A model generated the notes under the pieces. That model was not told where the DNA came from and made no database searches. It saw only the letters and a list, made by a program, of their open reading frames with translations. DNA of 64,000 nt from Thermoplasmata archaeon. Its GTDB lineage: Archaea > Thermoplasmatota > Thermoplasmata > Methanomassiliicoccales > Methanomethylophilaceae. Shown here piece after piece: positions 23,452-33,800 of the stretch. The translations under genes and the position numbers were made by a program. Location: positions 1-64,000 of the forward strand of contig SUTA01000005.1 in NCBI GenBank assembly GCA_015063135.1. Direction: 5' to 3'. Position 1 is the stretch's first letter; each line of letters starts with the position of its first letter.

Positions 23452-24857
23452 TGGCCTCCCCCCACGATCATCCTGGCGCGCATGTAGGGGCCTCCGGAGG
23501 AGACCCTCACCCAGTCCTCTATGCCCTTCCCGCACATGCCGCCGTCCAGGATCACTTCCTTGGTGAGGGCGTCGGCGGAGGACAGGATGTCCACGGACCT
23601 GCCGGTCAGCGTGAAGGACTGCAGCGGCTTCACTATCTCCCCGTTGCGGATCAGGTAGCCCCTCAGGCACTTCGCCTCGAAGCACCCTCCCACGGGGTCC
23701 TCCATGCCGTTTATCATCTTGTCGCAGAGGATCCCGTCCTTGGTGTCGGCGATGAGCTCGTCCCTGTCCCAATCGCCGGGGCCGAAGAAGGTGTTGGTCA
23801 TCCTGACCCAGGTCCTCTTGCCGTAGTTCTCCGCCCTGCCGTTGCCGGTGGGCCTGCATCCGAGCACGGCGGCGGTCTCCAGGCTGTGCATGTAACCCTG
23901 GTAGACGCCGTCCTTGATTATGGTGGTGCATGATGAGGGCGTGCCCTCGTCGTCGAACGGTATGGAGCCGTGGGCCCCGCGGACGGTCCCGTCATCGTAC
24001 ATGGATATGACCTCGGACGCGACCTTCCTGCCGACGGCCCCGGTGAGGAACGAGCGCTTCTTGGTGATCTCGTCGCCCTCGGAGGCGTGGCCCATCGCCT
24101 CATGCGCCAGCAGCCCCGACACCATGGGGTCGGAGATGACGGTGAGGTTGCCCGAGGGCGCCCTGTCGGCAGCCAATGTGGCGATGGCCTCCTTGGCTGC
24201 GACCCTGCCGATCTCCTCGATGTCCGCGTCCCTGACTACCTCGAACCCGAGCGTGCTGTCCGGCCCGTCGTAGTAGCGCTCCATGCGCTGGCCCTCTGCA
24301 GCCACGGACATGGCCCTGCAGAGGGTCCTCACCTCCTGCCAGGAGATGTCCGAGCCGGCGGAGTTGGACATGCAGACGTCCTTGATCTCCTCGGAGTACG
24401 CTCCAACGCGGTTCAGGACCCTGTCGTCGATGGCCTGGGCCCTGTCCAGGTCCAGCGCCGCCTGGATCTTCTCCTCAAGGGAGACCGAGTCCGGATGGAT
24501 CCTGACGTCGGCCTTCCTGTGTGACTTGACGGTGGCGGGCTCCAGGACCAGGTCGGAGCGCCCGTCCCCGGCCGCGTTCCTGACGGCCTCGGCGGCCGCC
24601 CTGTCGATGTCCTCCTTGGAGAACGACGTGGCAGTGCCGTAGCCCCATCTCCCTCCGCTCCAGGCCCTCAGGCATACGCCGCCGGTGCTCTTCTGCACCA
24701 GCTGCCTCAGGTCCCCGTTGGTGGTGCTCACCCCCGTGACCCTTATGGTCTGGGACCTGGCGTCGGAGAACTCCGCGCCCATCCCCTGCATCTTGTCCAC
24801 CGCGGACTCCAGGAGGTCCTGGATGTCGTCCGCCTTAACCATGACGGCCTGCATCAT
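23448..24857 (-). CDS. tldD: TldD zinc metalloprotease
   Basis: A 469-residue catalytic subunit of the TldD/TldE complex. The zinc site HEAMGH (HExxxH) is seen near residue 253, followed by the conserved HASEGDEI and later DDEGTPSS. It is coupled by ATGA to the aminopeptidase gene upstream and by GTGA to tldE, forming a peptide-degradation operon. The active site lies in a closed chamber that admits only unfolded peptides in characterised complexes. Confidence 0.92.
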   Translation of the reverse strand: MMQAVMVKADDIQDLLESAVDKMQGMGAEFSDARSQTIRVTGVSTTNGDLRQLVQKSTGGVCLRAWSGGRWGYGTATSFSKEDIDRAAAEAVRNAAGDGRSDLVLEPATVKSHRKADVRIHPDSVSLEEKIQAALDLDRAQAIDDRVLNRVGAYSEEIKDVCMSNSAGSDISWQEVRTLCRAMSVAAEGQRMERYYDGPDSTLGFEVVRDADIEEIGRVAAKEAIATLAADRAPSGNLTVISDPMVSGLLAHEAMGHASEGDEITKKRSFLTGAVGRKVASEVISMYDDGTVRGAHGSIPFDDEGTPSSCTTIIKDGVYQGYMHSLETAAVLGCRPTGNGRAENYGKRTWVRMTNTFFGPGDWDRDELIADTKDGILCDKMINGMEDPVGGCFEAKCLRGYLIRNGEIVKPLQSFTLTGRSVDILSSADALTKEVILDGGMCGKGIEDWVRVSSGGPYMRARMIVGGGQ

Positions 24858-25942
24858 ATCACCGTGAATGAATGGTCGAAGGAGGTCAGGATCTCACATC
24901 CCCCCTCCGTGATGAGGACTGTGTCCTCTATTCTTATCCCGCCGATCCCCGGCAGGTAAATCCCGGGCTCCGCGGAGACGATGTTCCCCGCCTTCAGGAC
25001 CTGGTTAGATCTGGGGGACACGGAGATGGCCTGGTGGACGTCCATGCCGATGCCGTGGCCGAAGGAGTGTATGAACCTCCCCTTGAACTCCGAATCGTCT
25101 ATTATCTTCCTGGCCGCCAGGTCGGCGGCCCTGGCCTCGGCGCCGTCGCGGTACTCCGCGATGCCGGCGAGCTGGGCCTCCCTCACGACCTCGTACGCCC
25201 TCTCCAGGACCTCCGGGGGCTTCCCCAGGAACACCGTGCGGGTCATGTCGGAGCAGTAGCGGTCGAACTTGGTGCCGAAGTCGAACAGGGCGGTGTCGCC
25301 CTTCCTCAGGGCGTAGTCGCAGGGCATGTGGTGCGGCTCGGAGGAATACGCCCCGAACGCCGCGATAGTGTCGAACGCGTTCCCGGTTCCGCCGAGCTCG
25401 CGCATGCGGGCGTCCATCCTGGCGACCACCTGCTTCTCGGTGCATCCCTCGGACAGCATGTCCGGGATCTCGCCGGCTACCTTGGAGGATATGGCGCACG
25501 CCCTCCTGGTGGCCTCTATCTCCTTCTCGTCCTTCACGGACACCGTGGAATCGATGGCCTTGGTCGCATCCACGACCTCTATCCCCTCCACAGTCTTCTC
25601 GACGTACTTCACATAGGCGTACGGGACGGACTGGACGTTGAATCCGACCTTCCTGCAGCCCTTGAGCGCCTCCTTGATGGCGTCGTCGCGCTCCTGGCGG
25701 GTGGTGTACACGTGGACCGTCCCCTTCCCGCCGCGTGCGGCCTCCTCCTCCAGCTGGCTTACGATGATGTGGAGCTCCCCGCCCGGGGACACTATCGCGA
25801 ATGATCCCTCGAACACGCCGTTGTTGGACTCCGACAGGTACCAGAACGTGGAGTCCAGGAACGGCTCCCCACCGTTGGCTATGACGACGGCATCCATGCC
25901 GTCTGCGTTCGAGATGAGCCTCTCTGCCCTCGTTCCCTTCAT
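24854..25942 (-). CDS. M24-family Xaa-Pro aminopeptidase
   Basis: A 362-residue proline peptidase. The pita-bread catalytic domain shows the metal ligands in FDFGTKFDRYCSDMTRT (two Asp), in HSFGHGIGMDVHQ (His), in VSAEPGIYLPG (Glu) and in IRIEDTVL (Glu). ATG 25942 is chosen because a TTTTACG element lies about 20 bases upstream; ATG 25981 is possible but would overlap the gene before. The enzyme removes an N-terminal residue before proline and fits functionally with the following TldD/TldE genes. Confidence 0.9.
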   Translation of the reverse strand: MKGTRAERLISNADGMDAVVIANGGEPFLDSTFWYLSESNNGVFEGSFAIVSPGGELHIIVSQLEEEAARGGKGTVHVYTTRQERDDAIKEALKGCRKVGFNVQSVPYAYVKYVEKTVEGIEVVDATKAIDSTVSVKDEKEIEATRRACAISSKVAGEIPDMLSEGCTEKQVVARMDARMRELGGTGNAFDTIAAFGAYSSEPHHMPCDYALRKGDTALFDFGTKFDRYCSDMTRTVFLGKPPEVLERAYEVVREAQLAGIAEYRDGAEARAADLAARKIIDDSEFKGRFIHSFGHGIGMDVHQAISVSPRSNQVLKAGNIVSAEPGIYLPGIGGIRIEDTVLITEGGCEILTSFDHSFTVI

Positions 25943-25974
25943 GCCCAGCACATGCCGCGATGACGTAAAACCGT

Positions 25975-26440
25975 TTACCATCGGCAGCGCCCCTTGCCCA
26001 TCGCCGACATGACGGTGGCGAAGGGGACGTCCAGCTCCCTGGCTATGTCGACCGCGGACATCCCCGAAGCCGACAGCTCGCGGATCCTCTCGACCTTGGT
26101 CCCTTTCGGGGCGGCTCCGGGGCGGCTCCCCTCGCCGTCGATCCAGTCGTCGCGGAGGCACGACGGGCATATCTCCGGAGTGGAACCCATGGGGAAGGTG
26201 GCCAGCGAGAGGCAGTGGCGGCAGCGAGCGCGGATCCTGACCTCGCCCATGTCATGGGAGCCGCACCGGGGGCACCTCTTCGGGGCCCCCCCTGGGGGTC
26301 CACGAGAATCCGCAGGACAGGCATGGGACGACCGGATACGGGGACCTCCAGTAGAAGGTCCTGCACCTGGGGCAGCGCACCGGCTCTGGACCCTCCTTCG
26401 TCCATTCGTTCCCGCAGCGTATGCACGTGAAAGCTGGCAT
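25975..26440 (-). pseudogene. Zinc-ribbon/HTH protein split by a frameshift
   Basis: The first 50 residues from ATG 26440 contain zinc ribbons (CIRCGNEW, CPRCRTFY, CLSCGFSW) and then meet a run of seven C at 26286-26292. The continuation is in another frame: CPRCGSHD, CRHCLSLA, CPSCLRDD, then a helix-turn-helix-like SASGMSAVDIARELDVPFATV. Removing one base from the run joins the two parts into one protein of about 155 residues. Either the gene is a fresh pseudogene, expression depends on slippage, or the run length is a sequencing error. The promoter carries a DtxR-like palindrome. Confidence 0.65.
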
Positions 26441-26472
26441 CTTCCCTGCCTCATCACGGGGTCTGCACCCCT

Positions 26473-26494
26473 TTATTTAGGCAAGCCTAAATAA
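26473..26494. promoter_or_regulatory. Palindrome TTTAGGCAAGCCTAAA, candidate metal-regulator operator
   Basis: Perfect 10-base arms around AA, 33 bases upstream of the zinc-ribbon gene start, within the AT-rich promoter. The core is the same TTTAGG-N4-CCTAAA as at 1500-1521. A weaker TTTAG-N6-CTAAA follows at 26504-26519, 28 bases centre to centre. Confidence 0.6.
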
Positions 26495-26514
26495 TATTTA
26501 TTATTTAGGATACA

Positions 26515-27003
26515 CTAAAATCCGCTGCGGACCGTCGACATGAAACCCCGGGATCGGTACCCGACGTACTCGTGCCAGAGCTTGTTGGACTCCCTGACCC
26601 TGCGGTTCACGTCCAATATCGATAGGACGATGATCATTATGTACGGGATCATCAGGAACCGGAACCCGAACACGACGGCCACCGCAGCGAATATCAGGAG
26701 CACTATACCGATCTTGGTGTATCCGGCGTATACGTGGCCGATCCCGGGGACGACGCACAGAAGAATCGCGATCCTGAGGTTAATGAGGCCGAATATCATG
26801 TGCTTCTCGCTGTTCCTGGGAAGGGGCTTCTCCACCATCTCCGTGCCGGCGGTGACGCAGGCGCACTTGGGGCACACCTTGGCCCTGGCGTCGATCTCCC
26901 TGCCGCAGTGGAGGCAGTACTTGGTGCCCCTCTCTGGGTCGACCTCGTAGCAGTCGGGGCAGAACTCGCCCTCCGACTCCTTCCCGCAGTTCCTGCAGAA
27001 CAT
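26515..27003 (-). CDS. Zinc-ribbon membrane protein (TM2-like)
   Basis: 162 residues. Two zinc ribbons at the N-terminus (FCRNCGKES...FCPDCYE and YCLHCGREI...VCPKCACV) are followed by three hydrophobic helices, the second with the TM2-like PGIGHVYAGYTKIGI. Proteins of this design are common in archaea and of unknown function. The gene ends at TAG, which lies inside the weak half palindrome of the next promoter; reading through it would add only 14 residues. Confidence 0.75.
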   Translation of the reverse strand: MFCRNCGKESEGEFCPDCYEVDPERGTKYCLHCGREIDARAKVCPKCACVTAGTEMVEKPLPRNSEKHMIFGLINLRIAILLCVVPGIGHVYAGYTKIGIVLLIFAAVAVVFGFRFLMIPYIMIIVLSILDVNRRVRESNKLWHEYVGYRSRGFMSTVRSGF

Positions 27004-27028
27004 GAGACCGCATCCTCATGCTGGTATA

Positions 27029-28723
27029 TCAGTTATTGCTGACGCCGCAAGGGTAATCCGTCGGGGAACCGACCGGCATGTCCCTGGCCACCGAGGAGTA
27101 GAACCTGTACCCTCCGGCCAGGTTGTAGCACTCGTAGCCCTCCTGGGAGAGCATCATGCATGCGATGTACGACCTCAGTCCGCTGTGGCATATGGCATAG
27201 ACCGGCTTCCCCTTGGGGATCTCGGCCATCCTGGCGCGGAGATCGTCCACAGGGATGTGCAGAACCCCCTCCAGGTGGCTCTGGGCGTACTCCTTGGAGG
27301 TGCGCACGTCCAGGACGGTCACCGCGGGATCGGACAGCTTCGACGGGAGCTGGTCCCAGTAGAACTGCCTCAGCCTGCCGGACATGACGTTGCACGCCAC
27401 GAATCCCGCGTAGTTCACCGGGTCCTTGGCGGACGAGTAGGGCGGCGCGTAGGCCAGGTCCAACTGTGCCAGATCCTCCACTGACAGCCCCGCGTATATG
27501 GCGGTGGCGATGACGTCTATGCGCTTGTCGACCCCCTCGTAGCCCACGATCTGCGCCCCGACTATCCTCCCGGATGCGGGATCGAACAGGACCTTGACCT
27601 GCATGTTCCTGGCCCCGGGGTAATAGGATGCGTGCGATGCGGAGTAGGTGTAGACCTTCTCGTACGGGACCCCGGCGGCCCGGGCGGCCTTCTCGGTCAG
27701 CCCGGTACTGGCGGCGGTCATCTCGAAGACCTTGATCACGGAGGAGCCCATGCTCCCCTTGTACTCCGAATCCAGCCCGGCGATGTTGTCCGCGGCGATG
27801 CGTCCCTGCCTGTTGGCCGGCCCCGCCAGGGCTATGCTCGCCTCCAGCCCGCTGACGAAGTTCCTGACCTGGACGGCGTCCCCCACCGCGTAGATGGATG
27901 GGTCCGACGTCCTCATGTGGGAATCGGTGACTATCGCGCCCTTGATCCCGAGCTCCAGGCCGGCGTCCTTCGCTATGACCGTGTCCGGGACTACTCCCAG
28001 GGCTATGACCGCCATGTCCGCTTCCAGGACCCTTCCCGACTTCAACCTCACCTTCAGCTCCCCGGACGTGTCCAGGCCCTCGAGGGACTCCCCCAGGAGC
28101 AGATCGATGCCGTGGGAGCGGATGCAATGGTGCAGGTCGGCGGCCATGTCCCTGTCCAGCGTCGGCAGGACGTGGTCCGGCCTCTGGACCACGGTGACCT
28201 TGATGCCCATCCCGCAGAGGTTCTCGGCCACCTCCAGCCCGATGAACCCTCCGCCGCAAACGACGGCGGTCCTCGGGGACCTGTCCTCGATGAATGACCT
28301 CATGGCGAAGGTGTCCTCGACCGTGCGCATGGTCATGACCCTGGGGTCGTCCATGCCCTCGATGTCGGGCCTCATGGCCCTGGCCCCCGGGCTCAGTATC
28401 AGATAATCGTAGGATTCGTCGTACTCCGAGCCGTCCGCCAGGTTCCTGACGTGGACCTTCTTGGCGGCCCTGTCCACGGACACGACATCGCTGAGGACCC
28501 TGGCGTCCACATCGAACCTGGACGCGAAGGACTGGGGGGTCTGCAGGGTGAGCTTCCCCTTGTCCGTTATGACCCCTCCGACGTAGTACGGGAGCCCGCA
28601 GTTGGCATAAGATACGTATCCGGTGCGCTCGAACATGACGATCTCGGCTGACTCGTCGAGCCTCCTGAGCCTGGCCGCGGCGGATGCCCCGCCAGCGACG
28701 CCTCCCACGATGACTGCCTTCAT
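27029..28723 (-). CDS. CoA-disulfide reductase-like flavoprotein with rhodanese domain
   Basis: ATG 28723 is chosen because a GGAG lies before it and the family starts MKAVIVGGVAGG; the frame is open to 28750. The 564 residues show the FAD motif GGVAGG, the single active-site Cys42 in SYANCGLPYYVGG, the NAD(P)H motif CGGGFIGLEVAENL and GDAV for FAD. The C-terminal 100 residues are a rhodanese domain with active-site Cys in YAICHSGLRS. Such fusions reduce CoA disulfide, polysulfide or per-thiols and pass sulfane sulfur between the two cysteines. Confidence 0.9.
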   Translation of the reverse strand: MKAVIVGGVAGGASAAARLRRLDESAEIVMFERTGYVSYANCGLPYYVGGVITDKGKLTLQTPQSFASRFDVDARVLSDVVSVDRAAKKVHVRNLADGSEYDESYDYLILSPGARAMRPDIEGMDDPRVMTMRTVEDTFAMRSFIEDRSPRTAVVCGGGFIGLEVAENLCGMGIKVTVVQRPDHVLPTLDRDMAADLHHCIRSHGIDLLLGESLEGLDTSGELKVRLKSGRVLEADMAVIALGVVPDTVIAKDAGLELGIKGAIVTDSHMRTSDPSIYAVGDAVQVRNFVSGLEASIALAGPANRQGRIAADNIAGLDSEYKGSMGSSVIKVFEMTAASTGLTEKAARAAGVPYEKVYTYSASHASYYPGARNMQVKVLFDPASGRIVGAQIVGYEGVDKRIDVIATAIYAGLSVEDLAQLDLAYAPPYSSAKDPVNYAGFVACNVMSGRLRQFYWDQLPSKLSDPAVTVLDVRTSKEYAQSHLEGVLHIPVDDLRARMAEIPKGKPVYAICHSGLRSYIACMMLSQEGYECYNLAGGYRFYSSVARDMPVGSPTDYPCGVSNN

Positions 28724-28833
28724 GGGCTCCGGATTGCCGAATGCGCTCATAATGGTTGCCAGGAGGCTGGAAGACCGCTGAGAAATGCATCCGATGCCAG
28801 AGAATGTTTATTGTGTCATGGCGATTCGAAACC

Positions 28834-29211
28834 ATGGCAGGAAATGCGGATCGCCCGCTTCTCATCGCTATAATTGGGATCCTCAACATCCTCGGAGGGA
28901 TCTTCATACTCGTCGGCGGAGTGCTCATCGCCATAGGCACGCTGAGCCTCAGCGACATGAGCATCGATGCCGACATCGCCGCTGCGGCCATCGGCGGATT
29001 CGTAGCGCTTATAGGGATCATATACCTCCTGATCGGCTACGGATTCTGGCAGGGATGGAAGTTCATCTGGTACCTCGCCCTGATCTGCTGGATCATCAGC
29101 GCCGTCTGCGGGATCCTCGCGTTCCCCGTGGGACTGGTCTGGACCATCATCACCATCATCCTGATCTGGTACCTGTTCAGGCCCAACGTCAAGTCGTTCT
29201 TCGGGATCTGA
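28834..29211 (+). CDS. Small four-helix membrane protein
   Basis: Start at ATG 28834, about 25 bases behind a TTTATTG element; upstream in-frame starts are less likely. 125 residues, nearly all in four hydrophobic segments (LLIAIIGILNILGGIFILVG and following). It resembles small uncharacterised DUF2127-like membrane proteins, but I cannot name a family with confidence. Confidence 0.6.
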   Translation: MAGNADRPLLIAIIGILNILGGIFILVGGVLIAIGTLSLSDMSIDADIAAAAIGGFVALIGIIYLLIGYGFWQGWKFIWYLALICWIISAVCGILAFPVGLVWTIITIILIWYLFRPNVKSFFGI

Positions 29212-29572
29212 GCCCATGCCGCCGGTCCGCCCGGCGGCCCCCAAACCCCTTCAACTTTCTGAAAAATCGTTCCACGATGGCTTCCAGGTAGAAGCTGACG
29301 GGCCTGAACCCGTCGTTGCAGGATATCATGGCGGAGCGGGGGTCCTTCATCCACCCGTCGAAGAAGTTCCCACCGCCGTTGGCGAGCTCCCTCACGAAAT
29401 GCTCCATGGAACCCCAGGCGCTCTCGCAGAGGCCCTCCGGCCTGCGGCCGGCGACGGAAATGAAGACCTGGCCCTCCTCGATGTCGCATGCGTGCTCGAT
29501 TGGGTTCTCGTACAGCTCCATCAGGTCGCAGTGGCACACCTTCCTGACGGCTGTGATCCTCACATCGTACAT
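29189..29572 (-). CDS. TIGR04076 family protein
   Basis: The 127-residue frame starts MYDVRITAVRKV and contains the family pattern EGQVFISV, PEGLCESAWGSM, WMKDPRSAMISCNDGFRPVSFYLE. The family is small, cytosolic and of unknown function, found in anaerobic bacteria and archaea; conserved cysteines suggest metal or thiol chemistry. The native end is near residue 101; the remaining basic residues come from run-on through the hairpin. Confidence 0.8.
   Translation of the reverse strand: MYDVRITAVRKVCHCDLMELYENPIEHACDIEEGQVFISVAGRRPEGLCESAWGSMEHFVRELANGGGNFFDGWMKDPRSAMISCNDGFRPVSFYLEAIVERFFRKLKGFGGRRADRRHGLRSRRTT
29218..29238. terminator. GC hairpin between convergent genes
   Basis: Perfect 8-bp stem GCCGCCGG/CCGGCGGC with a 5-base loop, seven bases after the stop of the membrane protein and inside the run-on tail of the opposite gene. 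Confidence 0.45.
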
Positions 29573-29611
29573 GCGATTCCTCGATTCGGGCCAGTTTATT
29601 GTTTCACTATC

Positions 29612-30760
29612 TCAGGCGCAGAGCTTCTCCTGCAGCTGCAGCACCTCGCCGGCGGTGAGCCCCAGGTAGTCCGTGCAGTAGCTGTACGCGGCCTCGTACG
29701 TGTCCACCGAGCTCACGTCGATGTCATCCCAGTCGATCTCCAGGATGTCCGGGATCTTGTCCGTGTTGGCTATGAGGTACATGTTCCTGTCGTAGGTGCA
29801 CTCGACGACGGCCTTGTACTCCTTCGAGCCGGGCTCGATGTGGTAGAGGTTGCAGAACGCCCTCGCCTCACACTCGATCATCTCCTCCGCGGTGCATCCG
29901 CATAGGGCCTGCAGCAGGAGAACCGTGAATCCGGTCCTGTCCCTGCCCACGTTGCAGTGGACGAGGTACGGGCCGTCGTTATCGATTATCGCCCTGAGGA
30001 CGTTGATCGTCTTCTCCTTCTGCTGGAAGTACAGGTATCCCATGTCGGGCGCCACGTAGTTCCCGCTCTTGCACAGGTCCGAGCAGTAGCTGTCCAGGGT
30101 CTCGGTGACGATCTTTATCTTGGCCTCGGAGTAGGACAGGGCGATCTCGAACTCGACCCCGACCTCCTCAGCCAGGTCATCGACGAAAGCGGACCTCTGC
30201 GACTTGTCGGGACTGTTCAAGGGGCTGAATGACCTGTAGAGGACGCCGGGCGCGATATCCCCGCCGGTGACCTCGTAGAAGTTCGCGAAGACAGCATCAG
30301 AGGAGTAATCCGCCCTCTTGTTGGTGTCTCCCGCGTTGTATAGCGGGGTGCTGTCGTACCTCTTGGAATGGCCGGTGTGCGTCAGCGTGACCTCGGAGCC
30401 GTTATCGGCCGTGATCAGCATGCCCACGCATCCGATTGAGATGTAGCCGTCGGCCTCCACATTGACGAAGATGTCGAACATGAGGAACCCCTTGTAGCGT
30501 TCGAGGAGGATCGCACCGTCGTACGTGTCGTCCTCGGTCGTGATGGTGAATGTGGAGCCGAGGCATGCCCCCTTCTCGTAGAGCTCGTCGGCTTTTATAT
30601 CGAGTTTCGGCTGGTTGTAGGAGCTGAGCCCGGTGACCTCGCCTGTAACGGTGAAGGTCTCATCCTTGTCCTCGAACGGATCGAAGCATACCACCAGGGA
30701 TCCGCCGAAAAGGACGATCACGATCGCCGCCGCTAGTAGGGCGTTGTAATCGGATTTCAT
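29612..30760 (-). CDS. Membrane-anchored tyrosine/lipid phosphatase
   Basis: ATG 30760 is taken as start because a hydrophobic anchor (residues 8-27) follows directly. Residues about 160-380 form a dual-specificity-like phosphatase of the Y_phosphatase3 kind: VLYRSFSPLN early, and the P-loop HCNVGRDRTGF with Cys269 and Arg275 (C-x5-R). The region 35-130 is beta-rich and unassigned. The catalytic part should lie outside the membrane. It is divergent from the peptide synthetase gene with about 90 bases between, so the two may be co-regulated. Confidence 0.8.
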   Translation of the reverse strand: MKSDYNALLAAAIVIVLFGGSLVVCFDPFEDKDETFTVTGEVTGLSSYNQPKLDIKADELYEKGACLGSTFTITTEDDTYDGAILLERYKGFLMFDIFVNVEADGYISIGCVGMLITADNGSEVTLTHTGHSKRYDSTPLYNAGDTNKRADYSSDAVFANFYEVTGGDIAPGVLYRSFSPLNSPDKSQRSAFVDDLAEEVGVEFEIALSYSEAKIKIVTETLDSYCSDLCKSGNYVAPDMGYLYFQQKEKTINVLRAIIDNDGPYLVHCNVGRDRTGFTVLLLQALCGCTAEEMIECEARAFCNLYHIEPGSKEYKAVVECTYDRNMYLIANTDKIPDILEIDWDDIDVSSVDTYEAAYSYCTDYLGLTAGEVLQLQEKLCA

Positions 30761-30852
30761 GAAGACGAGTACTGCGTTGCTGGTTATTATTGGCAGCGGG
30801 GCGGTTGGATGCATCGCTAAACGTTTTATCGCTTGATTTTTTACCCCGCCAC

Positions 30853-33800
30853 GTGAACACTGACACTTGTAGGAAATACTTCGAGGACATGTTCGATGGA
30901 TACTCCGAGTCATTCATGCTGCCGACCGACGGATCCGATGGAGGGACATTCGAGTCCCAGATGGACCTGGCCCTGGTCGGCTCCATAGCCCAGGGGAACG
31001 GGGTGTCCGGTGACGCGGTGTGCTTCGCCGCCTTCGCTTACGCGCTGTCCCGCTTCAGCGGCGGCTCCGAATCGGTGTTCGTACTCTCCGGGGAGGGCAT
31101 CCGCGTCCCCGTCCGCCTGGGATGCGGGGACCGCCTCGTGGAGGAATTCCTCAAAGAGGCATCCTAGATGCTGGAGGGATGCAGGTCACACGCATGCAAG
31201 TTCACATACAAGGAGCTGGCCGACCTCGACATGGTGGCCGACGTGGTCTACGGGCCCCCGGGGGGCGGCTCCGATTTCGCCTTCGAGGCATCTGGCACCG
31301 TCAGGATAACCTACGGGCCCAACCGCTCCAGGGCCATGGTGGAGAGGTTCGCTGGCCTGTTCCGCACGGTCCTGGAGGGGTTCGGGAAGGGAGGATCCCT
31401 CGGAGGGATCGCCATACAGTCCGAAGAGGATGCCCGGCTGGTCGAAGCGGCCAATCAGACCTACTGCGACCTCGGATACGAGACCCTGGTCGACATATGG
31501 GAGATAGGCTCCCGCGGCAATAACGGGATATTCTGCAAATCCGGCGACAGGTCCGTCACCTACCAGGATGCCGAGCGCATCTCGAGGGCGGTCGCATCGT
31601 TTTTGATAGACTCCGGGATCAAGAGAGGCTCGCGCGTAGCCTACATGACGTCGTGCTCCGAGTGGTACATGCTGGCCACCCTGTCCGTCACCAGGGCCGG
31701 GTGCTCATTCGTGCCCCTGGACATGCGCCATCCCGACGAGAGGATCGCCGACATCCTGGACGACTGCGGCGCTGTGGCGGTCCTGGTCGACGCCGAGGGG
31801 ACGGAGAGGATGTCCTCGCCCGACCTCTGCGGATACAGGACGATACGCCTGGAGGACGCCTCATCGCACAGCGCGGACTCCGATCTCCCAGCGGACATCG
31901 AAGGATCATCGGAGGCGCTGGTCATCTACACGTCCGGTTCCACCGGCAAGCCGAAGGGAGTATCCGTAACCCATCTGGCACTGGCGAACACGGTCTCGGG
32001 GCTCCAGAGCATCCACAGCCCCGTGCCCATAGAGGTGGCCGCGCTCTGGGCCCGCCCCGTCTACATCCCACATCACTTCGAGCAGTGGATCAACATAGTC
32101 CGCGGCATCACCAGCGTGGTCGTCCCGGACGAGCTGGCCTTCGACCCGGCCGGCCTCGCGGCCCTGTTCAAGAGGGAGGGCATCACCCAGGCGTTCCTCG
32201 TCAGCCAGCTGGCCAAGATATTCCTAAGGACCGTCGGCAGCGCCGGGCTGAGGCTCCTCTGCGCCGGCGGAGACGTGATCGGGTCCCTGGACGACGACAG
32301 GGACGGGATCGTCTCGTTCATGTACGGCTCGTCCGAGGCCGCCATCAGCAACTGCAGTTTCAGGAGGGAGAGGTGCGACGGCACCAGCGTCGGCCCCCTC
32401 ATATCAAACGCCAACATCTACATCGTCGACGCCGAGATGAGGCAGGTGCCCTACGGCGCGGTCGGCGAGCTCTGCGTCGCAGGATACGGCGTCACCCCCG
32501 GGTACGTGAACAACGAGGCCCTGACCAAGGAGCGCCTGGTCCCCAACCCGTTCAGCGACAGGGAGGGGTTCCGCACGCTCTTCCGCACCGGCGACTACGG
32601 GAGGTTCCTCCCGGACGGCTCGGTAGGGATAATGGGCCGCAGGGACGGCATGGTCAAGATCAGGGGGCACCGCGTGGAGCTGTCCGAAGTCGAGAGCGCC
32701 ATCCACAAGGACCGCAGGGTCGGGAACCTGGCCGTCATCGCCAGGGAGGGCCCCGACGGCGAGAGGGACCTCATCGCCTACATCGTGTCGGACGAGGGGA
32801 TCACCCCCGGGGAGGTCCGCTCCCTGGTGGAGTCCTGCAAGCCGCCCTACATGGTCCCCGCCCACGTCGTCATGGTGGATTCCATCCCCATGACCCTGAC
32901 CGGCAAGGTGTTCCGCACCAAGCTCCCCGACCCCGAGTTCGATACCTCTGGCTCGAAGAACAGGGGACACGAGCCGGCGGGCGTCCTCGCCAGGGCGATG
33001 TCCCAAGCCATCGGCGCCCCCGGCTTCGGCCCAGACGACGACTTCACCCGCAACGGCGGCGACTCCCTCAAGGCCGCCAAAGTGATCACCATCCTGAAGG
33101 AGATGGAGGATGCGGACCCTTCGATGCCCGAGATGTCCACCAAGATCACCCCTGTGGACATCCTGAAGCTACGCAAGCCCAGGCGCATCGTCGCCAGCAT
33201 GGAGGACCGCTTCGAGATCGTCCCCATGTACACCTATGGGAGCGGATTCCCGCTCACGGACTCCATGATGAGCATGTACTTCCTGAACGGCATCGGGGAG
33301 TTCGGCGCCTGCATCTCGATGAGGTACACCCAACCGGAGTGGACCGACCCGGACAAGCTCGAGGCGGCCATCAGGAAGGTCGTGGACGACAATCCCGTGA
33401 TGCACGCCTGGACGGAGAAGCGCGACGGCTACCCGTGGGCGGTCTTCCCCGGCGGCCTGGAGATCTCCCGTGTGGAGGGGGACCCCGCCGAAGAGCTGAA
33501 GAAGATGGCGAGGCCCTTCGACCTCGACCACGAGCCGCTGTCCATCATCTCCATATGCAAGCACGGGGACACGTACTCGATGCTGATCCACTTCTCCCAT
33601 GTGGTCATGGACGGGCAGTCCGTCGCACTGGTGATAGCGGCCGTCGAGGACGCCTACTGCGGCATCCCGTCCAAGAGGGACGACAGGGTGCTGCTCGCGG
33701 CCGCCTACGACAGACAGATCAGGGAGCAGCCCGCATTCCAGAAATCCAAGGAGATGTTCCTGAAGGTCGTGGAAGGCCTGCCCCGTGACCAGACCCTGCC

